Assembly: GCA_021234155.1 (NCBI GenBank)
Contig: JAJEKV010000018.1
Location: 12,565,654-12,629,653 of the forward strand
Source: Isoetes taiwanensis
Lineage: Eukaryota > Streptophyta > Lycopodiopsida > Isoetales > Isoetaceae
Length of the DNA stretch: 64,000 bases
Direction of reading: 5' to 3'
Position 1 is the stretch's first letter; the number at the start of each line of letters is the position of its first letter. A model generated the notes under the pieces. That model was not told where the DNA came from. It made no database searches and saw only the letters and a program-made list of their open reading frames with translations. Shown in pieces: positions 45,001 through 56,268 of this stretch. Position numbers and translations under genes: made by a program.

Positions 45001-46620
45001 GTAGAATTGGTGGTATTGGATGTTGCCCCACATTGGTGATGCTTTCCTCATGTGTGATGCTTTGGAATTGGCCGTAGTTGTGCAAGGTCAGTCCAAGAAT
45101 AGAAAGTTTTCAAAATATGCAATACTTTGGAAATGGTAGTAGGTGGAAGTAAGCTCCCTATGGGTAGTAGGTATGACTCATCAATAGCTGTTGGTAGTAC
45201 GTGGCAGTAAACTTCTCATAAGTCGTCAAATGGATGTTGAGTGACATTGATATGGATGTTGAATCATATGGATGATGCTTTCCTCATGTGTGATGCTTTG
45301 GAATTGGCAGTAGGTGTGAGTCGGCTTCTAATGAGTGCGACTTTGGAACTGGCAGTAGCTATGAGTAAATGGATGACACTTTGAAATTGATAGGTGTTGG
45401 TAGTAGCTGTATATAAGCTCTACATGGGTGATTCTTTGAAATTGTCGTAGGTATGAGTCTAGTGGTAAGTATGGGGGGTTTTGGGGGCATTGGCCAGGGT
45501 TCAAATCCCTTAACCAAAAATATTTAAAAGGACCCCATTAAGATGTGGAATGAGATGGAGGGTTGAGATCACGCCACATGGCGCCTCCTCGACCGTCGAT
45601 GGGCATGGAATACTCACTCAATCACGGCTCCTTCGGCCGGGGCCCTGCCTCGATTTGCACATCTTTGGCAGTATTCCTCGGCTCGATAAAGCACGTCTAC
45701 CCATGTACTCATACTACCAATTCCAAAGCATCACCCATTAGGAGTTGCCTCACATCTATTGTACTCAGCATTCATTTGTTAATCTACTACCAATTCCAAA
45801 GCATCACCCATTAGGAGTTGCCTCACACGTATTGTACTCCGCATTCATTTGTTAATCTGTTTGGACATCTTTGGAAGTATTCCTCACCTTGGCCTCCGGC
45901 CTCGCCTCAATTTGGACAAAAGCACATCTACCTATGTACTCTTACTACCAATTCCAAAGCATCACCCATTACGAGTTGACTCACACCTATTGTACTCAAT
46001 ATTCATTTGTCAATCTGTGAGGAGCTTACTGCCACCTACTGCCAATTAGGACCTTACTCACACCTACTACCAATTCCGAAGTATCACCCATGCACACTTA
46101 CGATCAATTTGGAAGTATCACATATCGGCTCGACCTCAGCCTTTGGCCGAAGTCTCGCCTCGGTTGGGACATCTTGATAGTATTCCTCGGCTTGCATTAG
46201 TTTGGACAAAAGCAGGCCTCACCTCGGTTTAGACAAAAGCAGGCCTACCCATGTACTCTTATAATTCCAAAGTATCACCGAAGGCCGAGGCATCGCCTCG
46301 ATTTAGACAAAAGCAGACCTACCCATGTGCTCCTATAATTCCAAAGTATCACCCGTTAGAAGCTTACTCAACCTCGGCTCGATCTCGGCCTTGGGCCGAG
46401 ACCTCACCTCGGTCATACACATCTACTACCGACGTCTACTACCCATGGCAAAGTATCGCTCATTGGGAGCTTACTCACACCTATTATTAATTCCAAAGTC
46501 TCACCCATTAGAAGCTGACTCACACCTACTATATTCAGCATTCATTTGTATCTACGAGGAGCTTACTGTCACTTACTGCTTATTCCAAGATATCTCCCAT
46601 GAAGAGTTGACTAACTCACT
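45000..46620. repeat. inverted minisatellite arms around a tRNA-like core, unit 1
   Basis: 45000-45430 carries repeats of GATGCTTTGGAATTGGCAGT and GGTGTGAGT. 45700-46600 carries the reverse complement (CCAATTCCAAAGCATCACCC, ACTCACACCTA) many times. The two arms flank a core with Pol III box-like motifs at 45460-45508. Confidence 0.8.
45460..45508 (+). other. tRNA-like A and B boxes (possible SINE head), unit 1
   Basis: TAGTGGTAAGT at 45460-45470 resembles the A box of tRNA-Gly-like genes, and GGTTCAAATCC at 45498-45508 is a perfect B box. Spacing is short, and no cloverleaf acceptor stem is evident, so this is not called a tRNA. Confidence 0.5.
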
Positions 46621-46641
46621 TCCTTAAAATATAGTAACCAC

Positions 46642-47112
46642 TGTTGAAGGTGTTCCTCGCAAAACCTTCAACCTCAGTGGTTTAGAACCTCCAGGGAAAC
46701 CACTCTGAGTGAGAAAGATCAAAAAAAAAATGTTCAAACAATTATCTAACTTAGCTTTCCCTGAAGGGTGAAAAGTCTGTCTCACAAGAAAGTTTGTCAA
46801 ATGCAAATCAAATAGACTTTGATCATGATTTTTGCTTCCATGGCTGCTCCGGACCTAAGAGTATCTTAGGGCAAAAGTCAGAGAAGCTCTGATAAGGATA
46901 GGTGAATCAAAGAAGCGCTCCTGACCAAGTCAATTTTTGGTCAATATCCTTGGCAGAGAGTTGAAATTCAAAACTCGACACTGACTCTTCCTTTTTGAGA
47001 TCTGATGCTTTTGCCAATTCTAAAAATGTCTGCACTCGGTGATCCTTGGTGGTATTTGCAAATGGAGATCTAATTTTTTGGGTTTTTGATTTTTGAAAGG
47101 CTGACTGTGATA
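46642..47112 (-). repeat. LTR-like repeat (3' copy) of the unit-1 retroelement
   Basis: Starts (plus strand) TGTTGAAGG and is about 85 percent identical to 49941-50425, sharing CTTTCCCT(A/G)AAGGGTGAAAAG, CAAGTCAATTTTTGGTCAAT and GGAGATCTAATTTTTTGGG. Both copies stop matching just after GGCTGACTGTGA. Confidence 0.7.
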
Positions 47113-47930
47113 AAGTATGAGCAGAGGTGAAGATGTATGCAAGATAGCCATTCAAGGTTCACAATTTCTGCAATCACACCTGCATCCTTCATTTTATATA
47201 ACTCTTCTTTAATTAGTCCTAACAAGGATGCATTAATTCTTCTGAGTTTCTGTACCACATGTTTCATACCTTCTTTAATTTTTATCTCAAACTCACAGAT
47301 ACGTCTGTCACACCAACCAATTCATCATAATCCCAAGCAAAAATATCTTTCCAATCATCAAAGAATTTTGTGACAAAGGTGTTATCTTCTTCTGTAAACA
47401 AATCTCCAACATACAGCACTCTATCTAAACCTTTCTTGTTGAGTTTGATTTCCTTTACCTGCTTTTCGTCACTAGCATTAATTACCAGAATATGATAGAG
47501 TTGTTGCAGGTCTTTTTTCTCTAGCTCCTCCTCCTGAATTGCTCCTTCAGCCAAGTGTTCTAGAAGGACATTTCTGCAAAGTGCATCAGCCTCAGCATTC
47601 TGCTCTCTTGGCACATGACAGAGCTTCCAAGTTTTGAAATTCTTTAGTTCATGCATGGCTTGATCTCTGAGCAGGATCATCTCTTCATTCTTGGCTTGGT
47701 ACTCACCTAATATTTGCCTGCAAACAAGTTGAGAATCTCCAAAGATAACAATTTCATTAATACTCAAATTCTTTGCCTCTTGGAGACATGCTATTAAAGC
47801 TTTGTATTCTGCCATATTTGAGGTAATATTAGGATAAATCCTACCTACTTTTGCAAGCAACCTATTCTTTGAGAACAGCAGCAGATGAAGCCACACCTAG
47901 CCTTTTGGAAACACCACCATCAAACATAAG
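47070..47930 (-). pseudogene. retroelement pol fragment: RNase H followed by the start of reverse transcriptase
   Basis: On the minus strand, an RNase H-type domain begins MFDGGVSKRLGVASSAAVLK (about 47925), shifts frame near 47880, and continues ITSNMAEYKALIACLQEAKN, IVIFGDSQLVCRQILGEYQA and HVPREQNAEADALCRN. The catalytic D, E, D and final D are visible (DGG, AEY, GDSQ, EAD). It is followed by FFDDWKDIFAWDYDELVGV and, in another frame (47267-47150), KLRRINASLLGLIKEELYKM then KDAGVIAEI, which is the start of a Ty3/gypsy RT. The RT palm (YxDD) and integrase are absent. RNase H lies before RT, unlike the usual gypsy order. Confidence 0.75.
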
Positions 47931-48136
47931 TATGCAAAACTATCTTGTTTAGGGAGTGCTAGCTGAAAGGGGAGTTCCATGTTGGACTCTTGATTGTTTG
48001 TATTTAATTCAAACTCTCCACATGGATTTCACAAGAGCATCTCTTCTTCAATGAAATTTAGGGCCTCAAATTCTCCTACCTTGTTGTATAATGTTACCTC
48101 CTTTCTGCCATTGGAAATGGTGCACTCCCCTTTTGA

Positions 48137-48625
48137 CTAAACAGGCCTAGCATCAACTGTAGAGAGCCATTTTCTTCCCAAAAGTAAGTCATAGATGTCT
48201 GACTTGTCTTCTATTCCTTCAAATGCAACCACAACAAAATTAGCTGCAACAACTATACCTTCAACATCAATAGGCACGTTACTGACTATTCCAACGGGAT
48301 TAATTTTTGTGTTTGAGAAAGATTTCAGGATCATTGGAGCTTTTTTGTTTATTTCAAGGCCACATAATCTCATGACATGATGAGACATAACATTCAAAGG
48401 TGATCCTCCATCCAATAAGACTTTGGTCAAGACTTTTTTGTCCATTTTGGCAACACATGTGAAAGCTCTTGGGTCATAATCCTCCTGAGTAAGCATGTGC
48501 TCTTCAATGTGGTTAGTCAAAGCAAATTCATCTTCTTTGGTCAGATTGAGCACTTTTTTCCTGTAAGATGGAGCTATCTTGAGTAGAGTTAGCAAGTCAG
48601 CACAGATTTTAGAGTTTTTTAGCAA
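48137..48625 (-). pseudogene. retroelement protease region
   Basis: Retropepsin-like: VAKMDKKVLTKVLLDGGSPL, then NVMSHHVMRLCGL, then DIYDLLLGRKWLSTVDARPV. The catalytic motif reads LLDGGSPLN where most gypsy proteases have D(S/T)GA, and the LLGRKWL block is the usual downstream flap/helix region. Open across 162 codons. It lies between the CCHC finger and RNase H. Confidence 0.75.
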
Positions 48626-48641
48626 ATACTCAAAGTCCTCA

Positions 48642-49070
48642 CTATCTTTTTCCTTCTTTAAATACTTCTGAGCAGGTAATCTGCTGGGCTTCCTTGTGTT
48701 TTACAGTATCAACTTCCTCACTGGCATACGCTGGCTCCTTTTCCTTTGCATTATTCATTCTCCTAGTATGCACAGCCATAATCTCTTCCTGTTCTTCAAC
48801 TTCTTGCACAAATCTAATGGAAGCATTTTGTTCATTAGGCTTAGATTTCTCTTGCCTAGCAAAATATTCTTTCACACTACAATGTCCCACAGCTTTACAA
48901 AAGGCACACGTAGGGCATTCCTTACCAAAATGCCCTCTTTTCCCACATTTTGTGCAAGGTCTATACCAGCAGTAATCAGAGGAATGAGTATCTCTGAAGC
49001 AATGAACACAGGGTGGATAGGTCTTCTTTTCAAACTTCGAGTTCTTCAGCTCTTGAAGTTGCTTGGTCAC
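48642..49070 (-). pseudogene. retroelement CCHC zinc-finger region (nucleocapsid)
   Basis: Encodes CVHCFRDTHSSDYCWYRPCT, then CTKCGKRGHFGKECPTCAFC and KAVGHCSV, a double CCHC-type knuckle for RNA binding, followed by a charged linker. Offset by one frame from gag at about 49076-49100. Confidence 0.8.
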
Positions 49071-49075
49071 CTCAA

Positions 49076-49897
49076 CTAATGCTTCTGATACTTTGGTGAT
49101 CTCAGCCTTACATCTGCTGCAGGAGCTTCAACATCCTCCATTTTTGTTTTTTTCTTTTCCTTTTGGACAGCATAAACTGACACAGGTCCTGGTCCCATGT
49201 ATTCTTGCTCATAATCTGGAAAAAAGGGATCATGGCGTGAGTGCATGTCATCTGGTAAGTAGGAAATCATATCTGCAATTTCAGTGGCCTTAGTGAAAGC
49301 CTTGTGTATTGTGTCAAAGCCTTCTTGCTTTTGAATCTTTAGTAACTTTCTGTGAATTCTTGATCTGATGCTTAATCCTCTGATAAAAGATGCTACAAGA
49401 TGCAGAGTGTGGTTAGGAACTTGGTTGATTTGGCACTTAACCAGATAAAGATTGAACCTCTCTACATATTGATGAACACTCTCACCATGTTTAATGCGAA
49501 AAGTCTGCTCAAATATCAAATCTTGAGGATCCAAGAGCTTACCAAAACGTGCCAAGAATTTCTTGACCAATTCATCCCAAGGATTAGCTCCTAAGCTTAT
49601 AACATACTCAACCCAAGCTCTAACCTCATCATTCTTAAAACATTTTTTGAACTCAGAGAACTTGCAACCTTTTTTGTGCCCATACTCTTGGTAGTATTCT
49701 TCAAAAGTCTTTAGGTAATTGTTAGCATTCATGCTTGGATCAAAGGTAGGAACAGGAATAGGCATATTCAACGCAAAATAATGATAAGGCACACTTGAAT
49801 TTGCCTGTATAGTCACAGTAGGTGTAGCAGCAGTGGTTTCATGATTCTCCTGTGCTTCAACATGTTCAGATGTTTCATTGGTTCTCCTGGGGGCCAT
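49076..49897 (-). CDS. gag of a Ty3/gypsy-like retroelement, unit 1
   Basis: ATG at 49897 opens 273 codons. The N-terminus is Thr/Ser-rich; a retrotransposon gag domain follows: NANNYLKTFEEYYQEYGHKK, KCFKNDEVRAWVEYVISLGA, NPWDELVKKFLARFG, FRIKHGESVHQYVERFNLYL and LVASFIRGLSIRSRIHRKL. This protein would form the virus-like particle. It is uninterrupted here; the copy in unit 2 is broken into two frames. A primer-binding-site-like sequence and an LTR-like repeat lie just upstream. Confidence 0.85.
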   Translation of the reverse strand: MAPRRTNETSEHVEAQENHETTAATPTVTIQANSSVPYHYFALNMPIPVPTFDPSMNANNYLKTFEEYYQEYGHKKGCKFSEFKKCFKNDEVRAWVEYVISLGANPWDELVKKFLARFGKLLDPQDLIFEQTFRIKHGESVHQYVERFNLYLVKCQINQVPNHTLHLVASFIRGLSIRSRIHRKLLKIQKQEGFDTIHKAFTKATEIADMISYLPDDMHSRHDPFFPDYEQEYMGPGPVSVYAVQKEKKKTKMEDVEAPAADVRLRSPKYQKH

Positions 49898-49917
49898 GAG
49901 TTCAGATTCCAGGAAAA

Positions 49918-49937
49918 GGATCTCGGTAGAACCTCCA
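49918..49937 (-). promoter_or_regulatory. candidate primer-binding site, unit 1
   Basis: The minus strand reads TGGAGGTTCTACCGAGATCC, three bases after the CA end of the LTR-like repeat, the normal place for a tRNA primer site. The matching tRNA was not identified. Confidence 0.45.
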
Positions 49938-49940
49938 AAA

Positions 49941-50425
49941 TGTTGAAGGTTTTTCCTGACAAAACCTTCAATCTCAATGGTTTAGAACCTCCAGGTTACT
50001 TGAGGCAACCACTCTGAGTGAAAAGACCCAAGAAAAATGCTCAAACAACTATCTAACTTAACTTTCCCTAAAGGGTGAAAAGTCTGTCTCACTAAAAAGC
50101 TTGCCAAATGCAAACCAAATAGGCTTTGATCATAATTCTTGCATCCATGGCTGCTCAGGACCTATGCGTAGCTCAGGGCAAAAGTCAGAGAAGATCTGAT
50201 AAGGACAGATGGATCAAAGAGACACTCCTAACCAAGTCAATTTTTGGTCAATATCCCTGTCAGAGAGCTGGATTTTTGAACTCGATGCTGGGCCCTCTTT
50301 TTTGTGATCTGATGCTTTTGCCTATTCTTAAAATGTCTGCACTCAATGGACCTTGATGATCTTTGCAAATGGAGATCTAATTTTTTGGGTTTTTTTTATT
50401 TTTGATAGGCTGACTGTGAAAATAT
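49941..50425 (-). repeat. LTR-like repeat (5' copy) of the unit-1 retroelement
   Basis: Partner of 46642-47112. Its minus-strand end reads CCTTCAACA, giving the usual CA terminus next to the primer-binding site. The outer boundary was set where similarity to the partner ends and may be too short. Confidence 0.65.
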
Positions 50426-51220
50426 AGTTTTTGCTAGAAAGAATGAATGCAAATCTTACTTTTTATGCAATATCCATGCATGACATGATCTCCTAGTGAC
50501 TCTAAGAAATTCTAGTCACTTTCTATTGGGCTCAATGTGGATTTGTGCTTCAATAACTCTAAATGTGAGCTCAGCTTTGTCTTTGATAAGCAGAGCGTCA
50601 CTAGGGCGGAAAACACTTGTGTTGTAGATGCCTAAATGCACTACAACCTTGGTGAGATGCAAGCGGGGAACAATGCAAGCATAGTCATTGAGAATTCAAC
50701 ACAATACTCGGGAATTCAACAACAAGGCTCGGATTTTCATTTGAATTAGGTACACATAGGCAAATAACGATAATCCCAAGCTCGAGTCTTGGGCACGGGA
50801 TCAAATAGGTACCGCGATCAAGGAATTCGCATGAATTTGTTAATAATTCAAGCCGACAATCAAGTATGGAAGGCGAGAATCAAGCTCCGTCATGCAAGCC
50901 GATCCTTCTTCAAGGTAAACAATCGCTTCTTCATCTCAAAGCCCTCGAATTTTTCTGAATTCAAAATCCCTTTCTAAAATTCCCATGTTACATTGCGTTC
51001 TTGATTAATTCAGTTCGATACTCTGTCCTTTTGCTTCTCGATGCATTCTTGGCATTGTAAGAGGTTATTCAGAAGCTTGGAATCATGATTTCATGGTTGT
51101 TTCGAACAAATCAAACCGGATCTTGGCATTTTCGAATTTTAGGGTTCTTAGCGTTCTTGAGGAAATATCCCAGGCAAAAAGCACTTTCGGGAAGCCAAGG
51201 TATATAAGGCTTAAAATTTT
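50426..51220. other. unit-1 right part, noncoding
   Basis: Links the LTR-like repeat to the next array unit. No gene. The same stretch in unit 2 is at about 61971-62766 and differs mainly at CAG/CTG sites. Confidence 0.5.
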
Positions 51221-54200
51221 GATCTCTCGATAATAAAGCGTGCTATGCCCACGGGGATTCGGTACCTCCACCCCCCACGCTGGGTGTACCACGTGGCGGG
51301 GGAGTGATTAGCGGGGAGAAAAATAGGCTTGGGGGATAGGAAATTTTTTTGTCAAATAGGATATGGCACGATTCCCAAGGAACTAAATTTGAGGGCCAAA
51401 ATAAATGATTTTTCAATTTTCTTTTTTGCCAAGGGGAATCTTTTATATGCTCTAGAAGATCTTGGAATCTTTTTGGCAAAAGGCCACTTCAAATTTTGGC
51501 TTTAAAATGGCATGTAAGGATGATGATGTGGCATGTGAGAATGATGACATAGTGAAGTAAGGGTGACATGGCAAACAAGGATGGTGACGTGTCAATCAAC
51601 TTGGCTTAGAATATTTTTTCTAGTCAAAACTTTGAGTGAGGTGGATATGATGTGTATGACATGTGGATGGTGATGTGGAGGTGTTGATGATGATGTGGCA
51701 TGGTAATGTGTCACCTTCATAGGATCAAACATGTAACTTGAAGGATTTTGCAAAAAAATTTAGAGTTTCAATGTGGTGACAAGTGCATGATATGACATGG
51801 CAAGAAGGGTCACATGTATGGTGACTTGTTCTCATGGGTCAACTTAGGCATAAATGCATAACATTAGCATTTTCTAGGCAAATTTTAAATTTTGAATGTT
51901 TCTCTTAGGAATTTTAGCATTCTCTCTCCTCTTTGACTTATAGGGAGAGGATGTTGACCTTTGACCACATGTATGACCAAGTCAAGTGGAGTTTAGTGCT
52001 TAGAATGATATGGAAATAGTATGGTAAGTGTATGGCATGTGAATGACTTGTGAAGGTGTAGTTTTGACTAGAAAAAATCTTCAAGGCCAAATTTGACTTG
52101 GAAATGAGGTGTAGGCATGGAACTCAAGATCTCATGGGCTCACCATGGTTAAAGGTAGGGGGATGTAGGATGGGAATCAAAGGGTGCAATCATGCCACAT
52201 ACCAAGAAATCTTCAAGGGGTCTTCAATCCTTTGCTTGATTCTCCTTTTTGCCTTCTTTGTGTGACCTGAGTCAAATGTCCTTACCTTGCTCTTCAAGTC
52301 TTCAAAGTGTGCAAGTATGAATTCTTCTTGTGCCTCAAAATTCAGATCAAAGTGTGAGAATTAGTGTCAAAAATATGTCTTGCTCTTCCATGCTGCCATA
52401 GCATGGCAGCACTCTAGATAGCTCTAGAATCTTCTAAAATGTTCTAGAATCTTCTGGAATGGTGTAGATGCTCATGGATAAAATAGAATGTTCTAAAATG
52501 CTCTAGATGCTCAGGCTAAGCGCCTTGGTCTAAATATAGAAAGGCTTTTTTATGGGTAAGCATGTCAGTCTAAAAATAGCAAGTTTTTTGAAACTTTGCA
52601 AATACTACATAATAGAATGCTCTAGAATGTTCCGGATCTTTGATGGGTAAGCACTCGGTCTAAAAGTAGCAAGTTTTTTAAAACTTTGCAAACAATCAAA
52701 ATAAAATGTTCTATCCTAGATGCTCCTGGGTAGGCATCTCACTCTAAAAATAGAAAGTTGTTTGAAACTTTGAAAATACTCACAATAGAATGTTCTAGAA
52801 TGTTTTGGGTGCTCATGGGTGAGCACCTCAGTCTAAAAATAGCAAGTTGTTTTGAAACTTTGCAAGGAGCCAAAATAAAATGTTCTGGAATCTTCTAAAT
52901 ACTCAGGGCAAGTGCCTCAGTCTAAAAATGAAAAGTTTTTTTAAAACTTTATAAGGAACCAAAATAGAATATTTTAGAATGTTCTAGATGTTCAGGGTAA
53001 GCACCTCAGTCTAAAAATAAAATGTTTTTTGGAATGTTCCAGATGCTCATACAGTCAAATAGAAACCAGATGCTCATGGATAGGCACCTCAGTCCAAAAA
53101 CAGAAAGCTTTTTTGAAACTTTGCAAAAACTTAAAATAGGATGTTCTAGATAGTTCTAGCATATTCTAGACGCTCATGGATAACACATCAGTCTAAAAAT
53201 AAAAAGTTTCTTGAAAAATTGGAAAGAGGCAAAGTAGAATGTTCTACATGTTCAGATGCTCATGAGCAAGTGGCTCAGTCTGAAAAGTCTCATGGGTAAG
53301 CCCCTTGATCTAAAAATATAAAGTTTTTTGAAACTTTGCAAAAAACCAAGTGTAGAATTGGTGGTATTGGATGTTGCCCCACATTGGTGATGCTTTCCTC
53401 ATGTGTGATGCTTTGGAATTGGCCGTAGTTGTGCAAGGTCAGTCCAAGAATAGAAAGTTTTCAAAATATGCAATACTTTGGAAATGGTAGTAGGTGGAAG
53501 TAAGCTCCCTATGGGTAGTAGGTATGACTCATCAATAGCTGTTGGTAGTACGTGGCAGTAAACTTCTCATAAGTCGTCAAATGGATGTTGAGTGACATTG
53601 ATATGGATGTTGAATCATATGGATGATGCTTTCCTCATGTGTGATGCTTTGGAATTGGCAGTAGGTGTGAGTCGGCTTCTAATGAGTGCGACTTTGGAAC
53701 TGGCAGTAGCTATGAGTAAATGGATGACACTTTGAAATTGATAGGTGTTGGTAGTAGCTGTATATAAGCTCTACATGGGTGATTCTTTGAAATTGTCGTA
53801 GGTATGAGTCTAGTGGTAAGTATGGGGGGTTTTGGGGGCATTGGCCAGGGTTCAAATCCCTTAACCAAAAATATTTAAAAGAACCCCATTAAGATGTGGA
53901 ATGAGATGGAGGGTTGAGATCACGCCACATGGCGCCTCCTCGACCGTCGATGGGCATGGAATACTCACTCAATCACGGCTCCTTCGCCGGGGCCCTGCCT
54001 CGATTTGCACATCTTTGGCAGTATTCCTCGGCTCGATAAAGCACGTCTACCCATGTACTCATACTACCAATTCCAAAGCATCACCCATTAGGAGTTGCCT
54101 CACACCTATTGTACTCAGCATTCATTTGTTAATCTACTACCAATTCCAAAGCATCACCCATTAGGAGTTGCCTCACCGTGTGTACTTTCGATTCATTTGT

Positions 54201-54983
54201 TAATCTGTTTGGACATAGTATTCCTCGCCTTGGCCTCGGGCCTCGCCTCGATTTGGACAAAAGCACATCTACCTATGTACTCTTACTACCAATTCCAAAG
54301 CATCACCCATTACGAGTTGACTCACACCTATTGTACTCAATATTCATTTGTCAATCTGTGAGGAGCTTACTGCCACCTACTGCCAATTAGGACCTTACTC
54401 ACACCTACTACCAATTCCGAAGTATCACCCATGCACACTTACGATCAATTTGGAAGTATCACATATCGGCTCGACCTCAGCCTTTGGCCGAAGTCTCGCC
54501 TCGGTTGGGACATCTTGATAGTATTCCTCGGCTTGCATTAGTTTGGACAAAAGCAGGCCTCACCTCGGTTTAGACAAAAGCAGGCCTACCCATGTACTCT
54601 TATAATTCCAAAGTATCATCCTGGAAGGCGAGGCATCATCCGATTTAGACAAAAGCAGACCTACCCATGTGCTCCTATAATTCCAAAGTATCACCCGTTA
54701 GAAGCTTACTCAACCTCGGCTCGATCTCGGCCTTGGGCCGAGACCTCACCTCGGTCATACACATCTACTACCGACGTCTACTACCCATGGCAAAGTATCG
54801 CTCATTGGGAGCTTACTCACACCTATTATTAATTCCAAAGTCTCACCCATTAGAAGCTGACTCACACCTACTATATTCAGCATTCATTTGTATCTACGAG
54901 GAGCTTACTGTCACTTACTGCTTATTCCAAGATATCTCCCATGAAGAGTTGACTAACTCACTTCCTTAAAATATAGTAACCAC
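51221..54983. repeat. array unit 2, block X
   Basis: Near-identical copy of about 42861-46641, including the HSE-like subrepeats (about 52380-53345), the tRNA-like boxes (53811-53859) and the inverted minisatellite. It lacks the extra duplicated head found at the array's left edge. Confidence 0.93.
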
Positions 54984-55083
54984 TGTTGAAGGTGTTCCTC
55001 GCAAAACCTTCAACCTCAGTGGTTTAGAACCTCCAGGGAAACCACTCTGAGTGAGAAAGATCAAAAAAAAATGTTCAAACAAT
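54984..55083 (-). repeat. LTR-like repeat of unit 2, left part (interrupted)
   Basis: The first 100 bp match 46642-46742. The repeat then stops at the Replitron-like insertion and resumes at 58286. Confidence 0.85.
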
Positions 55084-55785
55084 AAGGTTCCCAAATGATT
55101 ATTTCGATTTTTGGTGGGGGAAAGAAAAAGAAAAATTGAAAAATGCCTTGGTTAACCATTGGCATGGTTGTTTGGGGTTTTTTGGGAACCATTGGAAATG
55201 TTTTTTGTTTTAAACCATTGTTTTAAATTTAGGGTTCTAATTTGGGGTTCTAATTATGCAGCGACCATCGTCCATCAAAACGGTGGCTGCATCGTCCATC
55301 AAAACCGTAGCCACAAAACCGTCGATCGACTTTTTTTAACCGTAGCCACGTGTTTTACGCCAAAAGCCAATTTCGGCCAAGCCAATTCAGAAAGCAGCCA
55401 ATTTCACAAAAAAGATCAGAGTTTAGCGATGGATCACAGATTTGGGTCAGAGTTTCTTTTTGGTAGAAGTTAGGTTGAGATTTTTAAAGCTTCGATCTGC
55501 TCGAGCAATCCATTTTCGGCCCTTTCCTATTCACAAAACACCCATTTCTGTCACAGAAGATCAGAGTTTCTTTCTGATTACAGATCCGAGATCCTCCACT
55601 TGAACCTGTCTACCATGGCCCATGCAACTCCGACCTGACCATCACCTTCCGGGTTTGTTACGTTCTTCATCTTGAAATCCAAATCGAAATCCAAACCTTT
55701 GTTATTTTCCAAGCACCATTTCTCACATTGAAATCCAAATCCAAATCCAAACTTCTGTTCCTTTCCAACGAAGCCTCTAGACACA

Positions 55786-56076
55786 ATGAATTTTCGCCGG
55801 CAAGCCCGAAAGTCTGCTGCATGTGCACGAGTTTGCTTAGATGAGGAAGGCAGATTGCCGGAAAGCAGCTCAGCTGCTACTGCTAGGGCGTTGGATGCAA
55901 GTTTTTCTTCTTTTGCAGCCCCTTATTTCCATAAATCCAGCTTTGTTGAGGAAGAGGAAGAACCTGATGCACCTTTAGCCCCTGAGAAACCTTTAATCAT
56001 TGGGAGGAAGAGGGGCAGGCCAAAGAAGGAGATAACTCTTCATGATATCAAAAGCGAGAGCGAAGAGCAAACATGA
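55786..56076 (+). CDS. AT-hook N-terminal region of the Replitron-like protein
   Basis: ATG 55786 opens 96 codons starting MNFRRQARKSAACARVCLDE. Near the end an acidic stretch (EEEEEPDAPLAPEKP) is followed by GRKRGRPKKEI, a textbook AT-hook that binds the minor groove of AT-rich DNA. The frame ends at TGA overlapping the next ATG at 56073, which opens a very basic helical stretch (FRKEKKRKATLRRRRRS and EKKRLLEEKRRAKANKAKGR). I infer that these and the HUH part formed one protein, now split by small indels; the AT-hook would direct binding to AT-rich ends or targets. Confidence 0.65.
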   Translation: MNFRRQARKSAACARVCLDEEGRLPESSSAATARALDASFSSFAAPYFHKSSFVEEEEEPDAPLAPEKPLIIGRKRGRPKKEITLHDIKSESEEQT

Positions 56077-56268
56077 AGTTTGCTAGGTTCCGTAAAGAAA
56101 AGAAAAGAAAAGCAACGCTAAGGAGAAGGAGGAGAAGCGTAAGCTCGGGGATCGAGAAGAAAAGGCTTCTTGAGGAGAAGCGTCGGGCCAAAGCCAACAA
56201 AGCAAAGGGAAGAAGCCTAGTTCACGTGCTTCTAGTGTCCTTGACTTAAAAAAGCGCCACCGTAAGCA

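Noticed and set aside
45460-45508. tRNA gene (A and B boxes)
   Set aside because: Box spacing is short and no acceptor stem or anticodon arm could be formed; kept only as a tRNA-like promoter or SINE head.
47137-49594. Plus-strand frames within the retroelement
   Set aside because: Shadows of the minus-strand gag-pol coding sequence.
46642-50425. Complete LTR retrotransposon
   Set aside because: Most of RT and all of integrase are missing, no target duplication could be shown, and the two LTR-like copies are only about 85 percent alike.
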